Shown: positions 36,832 to 46,890, counted from the first letter of the stretch. The stretch: DNA of 64,000 nt from Pelagomonas calceolata (GCA_918797485.1 CAKKNE010000004.1:3596001-3660000); one strand, 5' to 3'. Made by a program: numbers and translations. Notes: generated by a model not told the origin, from the sequence alone.

Positions 36832-38853
36832 ATGGCCAAGCTCGTCATCATCTTGGTAGCGTCCGTCTCGACCTACACGCTGAGTCGGAGCTCCGTGCTG
36901 CCGAACCCGCCGCCGCAGCGGTCCTGCGCGGCCCTTAAAGCGACGGGCGGCGCCTCCGCGGAAGCGACGGCCGCGACACTTGTCGGGGAGGCCAACGCGA
37001 AACTCTTCGATGCCGCCACGCTCAAGGTCCTGGACTCGCTCGCGGCACTCGGCCAGGGCCACCTCTTCGACGGCTGGCCGGACGCGGGAAAGGACGACGC
37101 GGGCAAAAAAAAATTAGGAGAAGCTTTGCGGCGGACGGACGCGGCCTACGCCGGTGGGTTGCCTGCTTATGTGACCAAGGCACGGGCACTGCTCGAGGCG
37201 TCGCAACGTGGCGACAACCCGTTCGACGGGTTTTCTCCGTCCATACCTGATGGCGAGACGCTCACATTTGGAGGCCAGAAGATGGCGGCCATGGAGGAGG
37301 AGGGGTTGGTGGCTGCTCGGAAGACGGGCTTTGTGCTCGTGGCGGGAGGCCTGGGCGAGCGCCTCGGCTACGAAGGCATTAAATTAGAGTTACCGGTGGA
37401 GTTGGCCACGGGCAAGTCCTTTCTAGAGTTGTACGTCGACTACGTGCTGGCCGTGCAGGACCGAGCGCGGACGGATTCTGGGGATAATTCGTTGGTGATA
37501 CCTCTAGCTATCATGACTTCGGACGACACGGACGCGAAAACGAGAGAGCTGCTCAAGGAGAAGGGCGACTTCGGCGCGGCTCCGGGCCAGATCACGATCA
37601 TCAAGCAGGACAAGGTCGCGGCACTCCAAGACGCGACGGCTGCTTTAGCCCTCGATCCCAGTGATAGGTGGGAATTACTCACGAAGCCCCACGGCCACGG
37701 CGACGTCCACGCCCTCATGAAGACGTCGGGCACGGCCGACGAGTGGCTCCAGAAGGGCATCGAGCACGTCTTCTTCTTCCAGGACACGAATCCGCTTGTG
37801 TTGCATACCGTGTTACCGGCACTAGGTGTGTCTCGCTCAAGGAACTTCGCGATGAACTCCGTGTGCGTCCCTAGGAGAGGGGGCGAGGCCGCCGGAGCGA
37901 TTACGAAGTTGGCGTCTACTGATGGCGATTCATCAAAAGATTTAGTTATAAATGTGGAGTACAACCAGCTCGAGCCGTTGCTACTCGCAGCCACGGGCAA
38001 GGGCGACGTCAACGACGACTCCGGCTTCTCGCCCTACCCGGGCAATGCTAATGTGTTAGTACTCGGCCTGAAGGAGTACGTCCAGACCATCAACGGCAAG
38101 GATTCCGGAGTGGTGGATGAATTTGTGAACCCCAAGTATAAAGACGCCGCGAAGTGCGAGTTCAAGAAGCCCACTCGTCTAGAATGCATGATGCAGGACT
38201 ATCCTAAATTATTAAGGAGGGAGGTATCGTCCGCGAAGGTCGGCTTCACGACGTTCGAGCGCTTCGTGGCGTTTTCTCCGGCCAAAAATGATCTCGAGGC
38301 GGCGCGGTCCGCGTCGAAGCAGGGCGAGCCGCCGGGCGCCGCGGGCTCGTGTGAATATGAAGTGTATGCGGCGCACGCGTCGCGGTTGGGTCTGGCCGAG
38401 AAGGGCGTGTACAAGAAGACGCGGGACGTGTCCGGGTTGACGGGTTTATATGGAGGGCCGCGTATTGTATTATTACCGTCCTTCGCGCTGACGCAGGCCG
38501 ACGTCTCCAGTAAAGTCTCGGCTAACAGCCTGAAGCTCGCGGACGACGCGACCTTGGTGCTCGAGGGGCCGCACATTAGGATCGAGTCGCTTTCCCTGAA
38601 CGGGGGCCTCACGATCGTGAATGCGCGCGACGACGCGACGCTCGTCGTGCGCGACGCCGACGTGGCCAACGCCGGCATGGCTTTCACAGACATCGCCGAC
38701 GCGGACCTGCCCTCGTCAAAACCCTTCGAGAAGATCCGCGGCTACAAAGCTATCGACGAAGGGAGCCTCCGCGTAGAGGTGCCCGGGCCGGGGCACTGGG
38801 TGCTGACGGGCGCCGGGGAGCTGGAGAAGGTCGGGGACAAGGCGGAGCTATAG
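36832..38853 (+). CDS. UDP-sugar pyrophosphorylase
   Basis: 673 residues from ATG 36832 (MAKLVIILVASVSTYTLSRS). The frame is open upstream, but this ATG begins a signal-like segment. The enzyme makes UDP-sugars from sugar-1-phosphates and UTP. The nucleotide loop is VLVAGGLGERLGYEGIKLEL (about residues 165-185), where L-G-E-R-L-G matches the L/M-x-x-R-x-G loop. Other marks are KPHGHGDVHALM, FFFQDTNPLVLHTVLPALG, NVEYNQLEPLL and FVNPKYKD, as in the plant USP rather than the shorter UGP. The ~60-residue head may direct it to a membrane compartment. Products feed cell-wall and storage polysaccharide synthesis. Single exon. Confidence 0.88.
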   Translation: MAKLVIILVASVSTYTLSRSSVLPNPPPQRSCAALKATGGASAEATAATLVGEANAKLFDAATLKVLDSLAALGQGHLFDGWPDAGKDDAGKKKLGEALRRTDAAYAGGLPAYVTKARALLEASQRGDNPFDGFSPSIPDGETLTFGGQKMAAMEEEGLVAARKTGFVLVAGGLGERLGYEGIKLELPVELATGKSFLELYVDYVLAVQDRARTDSGDNSLVIPLAIMTSDDTDAKTRELLKEKGDFGAAPGQITIIKQDKVAALQDATAALALDPSDRWELLTKPHGHGDVHALMKTSGTADEWLQKGIEHVFFFQDTNPLVLHTVLPALGVSRSRNFAMNSVCVPRRGGEAAGAITKLASTDGDSSKDLVINVEYNQLEPLLLAATGKGDVNDDSGFSPYPGNANVLVLGLKEYVQTINGKDSGVVDEFVNPKYKDAAKCEFKKPTRLECMMQDYPKLLRREVSSAKVGFTTFERFVAFSPAKNDLEAARSASKQGEPPGAAGSCEYEVYAAHASRLGLAEKGVYKKTRDVSGLTGLYGGPRIVLLPSFALTQADVSSKVSANSLKLADDATLVLEGPHIRIESLSLNGGLTIVNARDDATLVVRDADVANAGMAFTDIADADLPSSKPFEKIRGYKAIDEGSLRVEVPGPGHWVLTGAGELEKVGDKAEL

Positions 38854-39102
38854 TTGGGGGCTAGTTTTAACGATCTTGACACGAAATAGATGCGCCGTCG
38901 CGGCCTTTGGATTTCGGCATTCGGCCTGCTCCCCCCTCGCAGTCGTCGCCTCCGTGCTAACACTCGGGGCGATGGCGTATGGGGGGCGGGGGCGGGGCGT
39001 TCGTTTAGCAGGCCCCACGGCGGCTTCGCGGCTAGGTGGCCTAGCTCTAAGCAAAGCAGAGACACGAAATATATACGTTATACCACGGGTACACAGGGGA
39101 AG

Positions 39103-42100
39103 TCACGACGGCGGCATCGTGAAGGGCGCCGGGCCGTCGCCGTTCTCCGGTTCCGAGCGGCCGAAGCCCGGGCCGATGCTGGCCGGCGGCGTCGCCGACA
39201 CGGCCGGCGCCCGGCCGTTCGAACGGTAGGGTTGATCTAACGCTGACGGCGGCAGGGCGAAGCCATTCGTAGAAGAACGGCCGAAGCCCGGCCCGACGGT
39301 GAAGACGTGGCCGTTCGCCGGGAAGACGTGGCCGTGCGGCGGCGGCGCCAGCGAACTCGAGACGGGCGCCGTGCGCCGCGCGAGCGTCGGCACCGGTTGA
39401 CTGTTGGCCCGCGGGATGTTCGGCTGGGCCCGGCCTCGATACGCGTACGCCGGGTTCCGCGGATCGAACACCGCGTCGTCCCTAGCTTTCGCGGCCGCCT
39501 CCAGATCGTCGAAGAAGCCCACGCTAATACCTTGTAAATCCTGCGCGCGCCACTGCTGGGCCCCGCGGTCCCAGTGCACACCTCTATAATTGCCGTGGAT
39601 ACCCTTGGCGTCCTTGCGGTCGACCCACTCTGTCAGAGGGTAGCGCTCCGCGTAGGCGGGCCGCGCGTAGCGCGTCCCGAGCTTCTGGGTGGACGCCGTT
39701 ACCAATGAATTGGCAGCGACGAGCTCCAGTAAGGCCTGGTCCTGGGCCCGCTTGTCGCCCTTGTGGCCGAAGAGGTCCGTGGTTTGGGCCCAGCCCGCGC
39801 CGTCGACCCTTTCCAGGGCCCTGCCCTTGCGCTCCTCGACGAGCGACCGCCGCGCGTCGCGCCTTTCCTCGAGTGCCTTCGCGACGGCCGCCGTCCGAGC
39901 CGCTCGGAGTCCCTTCACCTCCTGCCAGCGTAAGGCGACAGATGGGCCCGGGATCAAGGCATTCTGGTCATCCAGCACTTCGATCGTCCCGTCGCCCGCT
40001 AAACAGCCCAGTACATCCCGGATAAGTTCCCGCTCGGATCTCGTCGGGAACAAGTAGCAGACGTGGCCCTGCGTCCTAGGTCTTCCTCTACAATCGTAGC
40101 CCAGCCGGCACATGCGGCCCGGCTCGAAGCGGTTCCGCGGCACGACGGGGCAGGCCGTGTCGTCGATGGCGTAGCCCGACGCCGGGTCGTGCAGCAGGGC
40201 TTGCACGATACCCGATGAAGCCTTCGCCGCCAGTGACAACGCCGCCGCGTTCCGCGCCTGGACGCGCGTCGTCCTAAGTTGTTTCACTGCATCTAGTAAC
40301 GACCCAGCATCATAGCGCGCGTCGTGCTTATCTTCAGAAGTGTATGAGGTCCCTCCCGGCGCTAGTACTAATTCGCCGTCCTCTATCAACGCCTCCAGTG
40401 CCGCCGCGACGGCGCGCGGCCGGTGGATCACGCCGTCTAGGATACGCTTGGCCACGCCCCTAAACCCGCCCGTCTCGCCCGAGGGCGCCGCGTGCCGCGA
40501 CCCGTGGAACTGGAGGCGGATCCTGAAGCGCGGCGCGCCCTCCGTCCCAAACTCGTCGCCAGAACCGCAATCTAACAGTTCTTGTACTAAAATAGACCGT
40601 ACCGATTTAAGGATCTCCTTCCGCTTATTGTCGTCAATGTCCTCGCCACCGTCGCCGGCGCCGACCTTCGCCGAGCACTCCTCGAAGAGCGTCTTGTTGC
40701 GCGCGTCCACTTCACTCAAATCCAAGGGCTCGAACGTCTGGATCGGTGGCGGCTGCAGGGCGTCCTCGGCGCCCAAGCGGTCGGTACAAGCTTTCGAGCA
40801 CCGGATATAACACGCCATGGCTTGACTCGGCGCGCCGAGCGCGAGGTACCGCCGCGACTCCCCTACGACGACGACATCGCTAGGCAAGCAGTCCTCGCAG
40901 AAGGCCTTGACGCACCCTTCGCATCGAAATAACATGCCGCCCGCGGCGGAGGTAGATTTAGCACATACCGAGCACGCGTGCTGCGGGCACTGCCACGTCG
41001 CATTGTGAGCTTCCTTGCCGGACGCGCCGTTGACCGCGCATTTCGAGTGTAAGGCAACGGGGCACAAGCGACACTTTTTGACCTTATCATTACAGGCGCC
41101 GTGGCAGGCCAAGCACCGGTCGTCGTGCTTGTAGTCGCGACCGGCCACAATCATCCTCCGATGTTGCACGGCGAACCGGCCCTTGTCCTGGCCCTTCAAT
41201 TCCCTCGCAAAGACCGACGCCTCGCCGTTCTCGAGGTCGTACGCGTTCTCGCCGAGCACCGGCACGAGCCCGATCTCGGACTCGACGAGCTGCACCCTTT
41301 GTTTGCGTTCTCGCTTGTCCGGCATCCTAGCGAGCGCTTCCGTCCAGGCGGACGCCACGTCGGCCATCGATTGTGGAGCCGCGTCGACCCTTAACCCAAA
41401 TAAATTCCGCGTGTCGATCGCCTCCGTGGTCGCGTCGAAGTCCGACGCGTTGTGCGTTTGCTCGCCCTTGAGGTTTCCTACTGACGTCGTCTCCGTCCTG
41501 GAACGGTCGACAATCGCATCTAAGTCCGCGTCGGACGGCTCCGCTTGATTCTTAGAATCAAATATAGCAGCAGCACCGAACTTGACCATAGACAAAACTT
41601 CTGAAGCCGTCATGGACTCCTGCTGCTGGTTCTGGTCGTCGCCCCTATTGACGACTTCGCTCAGGTACAGCTTCTTCTGGGACCTCTGCAAGACGCGCTC
41701 CTCGGCCGTGCCGGCCGCACACAACCGATAGACATGCACGGTCTTCGTCTGGCCCAATCGATGGACCCGCGCCATGGCCTGCAAGTCGGCCTGCGGGTTC
41801 CAGTCCGAATCGTACAAGACACACGTGTCCGCCGACTGGAGATTGATGCCTAACCCGCCCGCTCGCGTCGTCATCAAAAATAAGAATAACGGAGAACACT
41901 CCTCATTAAAGGCCTTGACGTTGATGGTGCGTCTCACCCGATTCGTCGCGCCCGTCAACCGACAGAACGGCCAGCCCCTTAACCGACAGTAATCATCTAG
42001 GACGTCGACCATGGCGGCGAACTGACTGAAGACCACCACCCGATGCTTCGCTTTGTGCAACTTCACCAGGAGTCGATCCAACACCCGCAACTTGCCCGAC

Positions 42101-43515
42101 GCGGCCACGAGTTCCTCCAGCGTCGTCTCATCTGGATTTCCCTCCGCGTCAGCAAATAAAAAAGGATGGCAGCACGTCTTTCTCAGCTGCATGAGTAGAT
42201 TTAATAGAGACTTGTAGGCGCCGCCCGAGCCTTTCGCTTGGTCATCCTTTTCTACTCTAGCTAAAGCCCCGTGGTCCTTGAGCAGTAAAGCTCGGTACCA
42301 AAATAATTGTTGCGTCGCGAGGGGGCAGCTCACGACCGTTTCGAGCTTCGGCGGTAGGCCTCGCTCGACGTCCGTCTTCAATCTTCTTAACATTAACTTT
42401 GCCAATAGTTTTTGTGCGGCTTGGAGCATGGACTTGTCCACAACACCCTTGCCTAAGTCATACGCCTTGTCGAAGGGCGTTCGGTCCGGCAACGCCTCGG
42501 GATGCAGGAAATTCAGCAACGCCCACAGCTCGCTGAGGTTGTTCTGCAGCGGCGTCCCCGTCAGCAGCAACACGGAACAGAAGTGCATCTTGCGCACCGT
42601 CTGTGCGATCTCGGTGTCGATGTTTTTTATCACATGACCCTCATCCAACACCAAAACTCTCCACACGACCTTCTGGACGAGGGCCGTTCGTAATGAGGCG
42701 TTCTTGGCCATCTCGTACGTCGTGACGACGACGTTGTACTCGCCGCAGTTTTCGAGGACTTCCTTCCTCAATCGATCTCGCTCGCCGACGTCCGACGAGT
42801 GCAAGCGTAAGACTCGTAACTCGGGACACCACCGCTTCAGTTCATTGGTCCAGGTCGAGAGCACCGACAAAGGACACAGCACGAGCGACGCGCCCTCGAG
42901 CTTCTTCTCGAAGCGCAGCCACGCCAAATACGCAATAGTTTGTAATGTTTTTCCTAAACCCATCTCGTCGCCCAATATAGAAGGGACGAAGCCGCAGCGC
43001 TCGTGGCGGTCGGCGAGCCAGTCGAGCGACTGGAGCTGGTAGTCCCTTAATTCAGCTTTGATGGCCTCGGGCTGGACGAGGACGCGCGCGACTCTATCAG
43101 GTAGTGGCTGGGCCTTTTTCGTCAGAGCGTCGAGGTCTTTGCTTGACGTGAAGGGCTCTAAACAACTCCGGTGCGCGGCGTAGAAGGCCGCGCGCGGCGC
43201 TTTTGCGGCCGCGAGCTCCTTGCGCAGCTGCGCGTTGAGGCGTTGGCGCGCGGCCTCGCCTCCACTCGGAGTGGTCTTCCGTTTTTTAGGAGCTGCACCT
43301 TTGGGAGAAGCTCTACGCTTCGGAGGCGGCGGCGCGTCGACCCTCGGCTTCTTGCGGCGCTGGCCGCGGCCCGCGCCCGTCGAAGGGCGGGGGGCCTCGC
43401 AGGCGGCGCACGCCGTCGCCGCGGGCTGGTTAAATAAAGTGCAGGCGGCGCAGGCCCACTGGTCGCCGGGCGGCCGCAGCGTCGTCAGGATGGTGGGCTT
43501 GGCGGCGGGGTCCAT
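39103..43515 (-). CDS. SNF2-family helicase with RanBP2 finger, PHD and AP2-like domains
   Basis: 1470 residues from ATG 43515 (MDPAAKPTILTTLRPPGDQW). Order: RanBP2-type zinc finger (WACAACTLFNQPAATACAAC, residues 20-40); basic linker; SNF2 ATPase (about 150-480) with GDEMGLGKTLQTIAYL, LVLDEGHVIKN (DEGH box) and LLLTGTPLQNN; helicase C (to about 625) with VFSQFAAMVDVL and YDSDWNPQADLQAMARVHRL; PHD-type zinc cluster (about 800-890; CLACHGACNDKVKKCRLC, CSVCAKS...CEGCVKAFCEDC); and an AP2/ERF-like strand set near 1305-1362 (YRGVHWDRGAQQWRAQDLQG). The motor is closest to the ISWI/CHD/SMARCA group. It probably remodels nucleosomes. The combination with an AP2-like module is unusual. Single exon, longest intact frame in the window. 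Confidence 0.87.
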   Translation of the reverse strand: MDPAAKPTILTTLRPPGDQWACAACTLFNQPAATACAACEAPRPSTGAGRGQRRKKPRVDAPPPPKRRASPKGAAPKKRKTTPSGGEAARQRLNAQLRKELAAAKAPRAAFYAAHRSCLEPFTSSKDLDALTKKAQPLPDRVARVLVQPEAIKAELRDYQLQSLDWLADRHERCGFVPSILGDEMGLGKTLQTIAYLAWLRFEKKLEGASLVLCPLSVLSTWTNELKRWCPELRVLRLHSSDVGERDRLRKEVLENCGEYNVVVTTYEMAKNASLRTALVQKVVWRVLVLDEGHVIKNIDTEIAQTVRKMHFCSVLLLTGTPLQNNLSELWALLNFLHPEALPDRTPFDKAYDLGKGVVDKSMLQAAQKLLAKLMLRRLKTDVERGLPPKLETVVSCPLATQQLFWYRALLLKDHGALARVEKDDQAKGSGGAYKSLLNLLMQLRKTCCHPFLFADAEGNPDETTLEELVAASGKLRVLDRLLVKLHKAKHRVVVFSQFAAMVDVLDDYCRLRGWPFCRLTGATNRVRRTINVKAFNEECSPLFLFLMTTRAGGLGINLQSADTCVLYDSDWNPQADLQAMARVHRLGQTKTVHVYRLCAAGTAEERVLQRSQKKLYLSEVVNRGDDQNQQQESMTASEVLSMVKFGAAAIFDSKNQAEPSDADLDAIVDRSRTETTSVGNLKGEQTHNASDFDATTEAIDTRNLFGLRVDAAPQSMADVASAWTEALARMPDKRERKQRVQLVESEIGLVPVLGENAYDLENGEASVFARELKGQDKGRFAVQHRRMIVAGRDYKHDDRCLACHGACNDKVKKCRLCPVALHSKCAVNGASGKEAHNATWQCPQHACSVCAKSTSAAGGMLFRCEGCVKAFCEDCLPSDVVVVGESRRYLALGAPSQAMACYIRCSKACTDRLGAEDALQPPPIQTFEPLDLSEVDARNKTLFEECSAKVGAGDGGEDIDDNKRKEILKSVRSILVQELLDCGSGDEFGTEGAPRFRIRLQFHGSRHAAPSGETGGFRGVAKRILDGVIHRPRAVAAALEALIEDGELVLAPGGTSYTSEDKHDARYDAGSLLDAVKQLRTTRVQARNAAALSLAAKASSGIVQALLHDPASGYAIDDTACPVVPRNRFEPGRMCRLGYDCRGRPRTQGHVCYLFPTRSERELIRDVLGCLAGDGTIEVLDDQNALIPGPSVALRWQEVKGLRAARTAAVAKALEERRDARRSLVEERKGRALERVDGAGWAQTTDLFGHKGDKRAQDQALLELVAANSLVTASTQKLGTRYARPAYAERYPLTEWVDRKDAKGIHGNYRGVHWDRGAQQWRAQDLQGISVGFFDDLEAAAKARDDAVFDPRNPAYAYRGRAQPNIPRANSQPVPTLARRTAPVSSSLAPPPHGHVFPANGHVFTVGPGFGRSSTNGFALPPSALDQPYRSNGRAPAVSATPPASIGPGFGRSEPENGDGPAPFTMPPS

Positions 43516-43973
43516 CTGTTCCTCTGCCTCGGCGCTGCAAATGACAGGCGAATAAGGCACCAATGCCTGTCTCTAGGCGCTGCAAGCGCGGCCGAATAAG
43601 GCACCAATAGGTTTGGCCTCTCTGGGCCGAATCAGTGCCGCGGGGCGCAAATAACTGCAACAGACCAACTCTCCGGGCTGCGAAAGTACGGAACGCTTCG
43701 AAACAAGTTATTTGGCTCACGCTCGTCGCGGATGCGAAGAGCGCAAACTCGCGTCGCGGAGATGCTGCTCTGCGAACCCGAACTTTTGGTTTTGTGCGCC
43801 GGACCGTTTCAGGCCTCCAACCCTCTCATTGGACGCCCGAGAGGCATGCTGGGCTCCACTCGAGCAGCGGAGGACTGGCATGTCGACATGCTGCAGCAGC
43901 ACAATCAGCTTTAATGATGTGTCCGCACACCAGGCCAACGACGGCCTACCAATGCTGAAATGACTCACGAAAG
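43516..43973. other. Divergent intergenic region, 458 bp
   Basis: Promoter space for the SNF2 helicase and mTERF genes. A direct repeat of about 34 bp with 44-bp spacing occurs at 43531-43564 and 43575-43608, sharing GGCGCTGCAA and GAATAAGGCACCAAT. No palindromic element. Confidence 0.5.
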
Positions 43974-45578
43974 ATGAGAAGACTAGCTTTGGCGGCTTGG
44001 CTTGCGACGCTGGCAGCACCGCTCCTGCCAGCGACAAATAGGCCAGCCCTCCGGAGGCCGCGCGCCGCGCCGGTCGACGCGGGAGATACTTCGGGTGACG
44101 AGGGCATCGATGACGCCGGCGGCGCCTCCCTCGCCGAATTACTGAAGCGGGCTGGCGCGACGCGGACCGAAATCGCCGCCGCGAAAAAGATCAGTACGGA
44201 GAACGCCGAGGTGATCGAGTATTTGTTAGATGATGCGGGCTTCACGACGCAGGACGTGAGCGAGATGCTCTCGCTGAAGCCCGCCCTTGCGAAAACCGCA
44301 TCGGTGGCGCCGGCGCGCGAGACCGTCGAGTTCCTCAACGCGACTTTTAACCTAAGAAAGTGCGACCTGCGCAAGATCTTCCGCGAGCAGCCCGGGCTGT
44401 TGTTGCCGTCTCCCACGAATAACGTCATCCGGGACACGGGCGCGTGCCCCGCGGTCCTGGCGACGGCGTCGGGCGGGCCGGCCGCGGGCCCGCGCCAAGA
44501 AACGTCGACGAACGTGTATGACGTCGTCTACCTGCTCTCCTCAGTAGGAGTAAAACCAAAGAACATCAAGGAGATGGTCGTCAGGTGGCCCCAATTACTT
44601 ACTTTACCAGTAGCACAAATGCTGGCGGTGACAGATTACCTCGGGTCGTTGCAGTTCGAGGGCACGGTCGGGTCTTTATACAGGCAGCACCCCTGGGTTT
44701 TAGCTGCGCCGGTGGGTACGGTGCGACGGGCCGTCGAGGTTTTAGTGGATGAGATTGGCGTGCGGAGGCTCGAAAATGTGGTAAGAGCGTACCCGCGGGC
44801 CCTGGTGAAAGGGAGGGACGACCTGCTGGAGCCGGCGCGACTACTGCAGGACGTCGGACTCGAAAGGGAGGACGTGGTCTTGGTTATTGAGGCGTTTCCC
44901 CTATTATTTGGCTTGGAGCCTTTGGCGACAAGAGGTGTCCTCGCGTTCTGGCGCGACGAGCTAGGATTGAAAAAAAATGACGTGCCGCGCGTCTGCCGCG
45001 CGTTCCCTTCGTTGCTGGGCGTGGACGTGCAGAAACAACGGAAAGTCGTGGCCTTCCTGCGGGAGATCGGGGTGGTCAACGTCGCGCGGTTCGCGACGCG
45101 GCTGCCGCCCGTCTTGGCCTATGACGTGGACGCGGATTTGCGACCGAAGATGGCGCACCTCGCGGCGTCGGCCCTGTCGGTCTACGACGTCGTGCGCTTT
45201 CCCGCCTACTTCTCCTACCCCTTAGACACGGTCATCCGCCCGCGCACGGCCTTCCTCGAGTCCTATGGCCTGCCGCTGACGCGCTTCGAGCTCAAGACGC
45301 TCTTCACGCCCGGCGACGCCCAGTTCGCGAAGCGCGTCGTCGGCGCGGCGCCGGCCGAGTACGCTTCCTTTAAAGCCGCGTTCATGAAGGAGCTCGCGAA
45401 CCCGACGCCCAAGCCGCGCGGCGGCCTCCTCGCGGCCTTCGTCAAGCCCGAGATCACGTCGGCGACGGGCAAGGCCTTCCCGACGCTCTCGCCCGGCGCG
45501 CCCGACGTCGCCGGCGGCGGCGACAAGCGCAAGCGGCGGCGGCGGCGCGGTAGCGGCGGGCCGCGGACGGCGCCGTAA
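43974..45578 (+). CDS. mTERF-domain protein, organelle-targeted
   Basis: 534 residues. mTERF repeats of about 35 residues run from residue 60 to 440, e.g. VYDVVYLLSSVGVKPKNIKE, MVVRWPQLLTLPVAQMLAV, VVRAYPRALVKGRDDLLEPA and VCRAFPSLLGVDVQKQRKVV, each with the conserved Pro after a helix. mTERF proteins bind nucleic acid and control transcription or RNA processing in mitochondria and plastids. The start MRRLALAAWLATLAAPLLPA looks like a signal peptide, favouring the plastid, but there is no Phe at the cleavage site. The C-terminus ends in a basic tail (GDKRKRRRRRGSGG). Single exon. Confidence 0.87.
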   Translation: MRRLALAAWLATLAAPLLPATNRPALRRPRAAPVDAGDTSGDEGIDDAGGASLAELLKRAGATRTEIAAAKKISTENAEVIEYLLDDAGFTTQDVSEMLSLKPALAKTASVAPARETVEFLNATFNLRKCDLRKIFREQPGLLLPSPTNNVIRDTGACPAVLATASGGPAAGPRQETSTNVYDVVYLLSSVGVKPKNIKEMVVRWPQLLTLPVAQMLAVTDYLGSLQFEGTVGSLYRQHPWVLAAPVGTVRRAVEVLVDEIGVRRLENVVRAYPRALVKGRDDLLEPARLLQDVGLEREDVVLVIEAFPLLFGLEPLATRGVLAFWRDELGLKKNDVPRVCRAFPSLLGVDVQKQRKVVAFLREIGVVNVARFATRLPPVLAYDVDADLRPKMAHLAASALSVYDVVRFPAYFSYPLDTVIRPRTAFLESYGLPLTRFELKTLFTPGDAQFAKRVVGAAPAEYASFKAAFMKELANPTPKPRGGLLAAFVKPEITSATGKAFPTLSPGAPDVAGGGDKRKRRRRRGSGGPRTAP

Positions 45579-45646
45579 TTTATTAACTTAGTCCTTGGGA
45601 CCTGCTACTTGCCGCACTTCGCCGCGACGGCGTCGCGCCTCCCTTC

Positions 45647-46655
45647 CTAGGCGTTGTCGGCCGCGTCGAGCGCCTTCTCCGCGGCGGACGCGCGGCGCTC
45701 TTTCGATTCGAGCGCGCCCTTGAGGTACCTGTGTAGAAAATCCGGTGCACTCATTTCTCGGCGACGGCGCGGCCGTGGAATGTCGATTTCCGCACGGTCA
45801 GGACGGCATCTCCGCCTCGAGCTTCTTTAGCTTGGCCTCGGCTTTGGTCGCGCGCGCCTCCGCGGCGTCGAGGGCGCCCTCGGCCTTCTCGGCGCCTGTG
45901 CGGAATTTCCTTTGTGCTGAATCTTCGCGTCGACCTCCACGCCATCGACGCGACGCCTACCCACGGGTGGTTGATTCCCACACGGCTCGGCGCGGTCGCG
46001 GCAGTCCGTGAGCTCCGTGTCGCGCGCCGGTCCCGTGAGGAAGCCCTCGCGTTCCGAGCGGCTGTCGCAGAGGAACGTGAGGCCGAGGCGGTAGTAGTCC
46101 GGGATGACGCAGGGCACGACGAGGAGGATGAACAGCGCCAGCAAAAAGATGCACGCGCCCGCCACTTGGTAGAACCAGCCCGTGCCCACGGAGCGCGTCG
46201 CTGCGACGAGCAATGCCCAAAAAAGGTACCAGCCGCCGCGGCCCCAAAACGTGTAGAGGAACGGCACCCAGCGCTCGACGAATGGCCAGTCTTTCATTTC
46301 GACGGAAATGGTGATCGCGCCGGCCTGTGCAAAAACCGACGAGCATCAAGAGGGTGCGCCATCGAGCAGACGTCGTCACGCGCCGCGACAATTTGATTTA
46401 TGCACTGGCGCCGGCGAGGATGAAATAGATTGCGACGAGGAAGGCCTGGTAGGTGCTTAGCTTAAATTTGCCTCGGAACCTGGGAGGACATACGTAGGGC
46501 AATCGGCGCCCACGTTTGATTTTCCGCGCCGCGCGCAACGCGAGCGAGCCCGCGATGATCAACACGACACCAGTGCAGACGCCGGCTATATTTTGGATCT
46601 TGCCCACCAGTAGACCGCAGGGGTTAGGGCGCTTTGTTTCAACGGCTCTGGCCAT
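45647..46655 (-). CDS. COPI-associated membrane protein; all three introns are introners
   Basis: Exons 46416-46655, 45994-46324, 45805-45895 and 45647-45728 give 247 residues. There are four membrane helices: IAGVCTGVVLIIAGSLAL, YQAFLVAIYFILAGAITI, LYTFWGRGGWYLFWALLVAA and ACIFLLALFILLVVPCV. A charged coiled coil ends the protein (RAEKAEGALDAAEARATKAE...). Topology and the YTFWGRGGWYLF segment fit the COPI-associated protein family (a small Golgi membrane protein). The joins ILAGA|ITISVEM, CRD|RAEKAEG and EAEMP|YLKGAL each keep frame and remove an introner. Without the joins the pieces look like two unrelated short genes. Start: ATG 46655 (MARAVETKRPNPC). Confidence 0.8.
45729..45797 (-). 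mobile_element. Introner, third intron of the COPI-associated gene
   Basis: Element ends CCGTGCGGAAATCGA and (reverse complement of right) CTGTGTAGAAAATCC. The intron is 45729-45804 with a GT donor. Flanks GTCCTGA and GTACCTCA are similar only if a 1-bp gap is allowed, so this copy looks older. Confidence 0.7.
45896..45985 (-). mobile_element. Introner, second intron of the COPI-associated gene
   Basis: A 90-bp element with ends CCGTGTGGGAATCAA and (reverse complement) CTGTGCGGAATTTCC. It has an exact 8-bp duplication, GCGCCGAG, at 45986-45993 and 45888-45895. The intron uses the GC that begins the left duplication. Interior GTCGCGTCGATGGCGTGGAG marks the forward orientation. Confidence 0.9.
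46325..46407 (-). mobile_element. Introner, first intron of the COPI-associated gene
   Basis: An 83-bp element with ends CAGTGCATAAATCAA and (reverse complement) CTGTGCAAAAACC. It has an exact 8-bp duplication, GCCGGCGC, at 46408-46415 and 46317-46324. GC donor, AG acceptor. Same subfamily as the introner at 11835-11912. Confidence 0.9.
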
Positions 46656-46890
46656 GCTCGGGTTCTGGTTTCTTACGTCGCCTAGGCGCCCGCTGACCAC
46701 AGGTTTACTGGCCAGGCCAACACAGTATACTGTCCGGGGGCAGGTAGCGCGTCAGCTGACCTGCCTGTATCAGCCGCAAAATAAATAACTAATGAGCAAT
46801 TAATGGATGACGGAGGTCACGCAATTCACACAGCACACCTTGCGTTCCATGCAAAAACCCGTGTACAGTACCACATCTGTAGAATACTTA

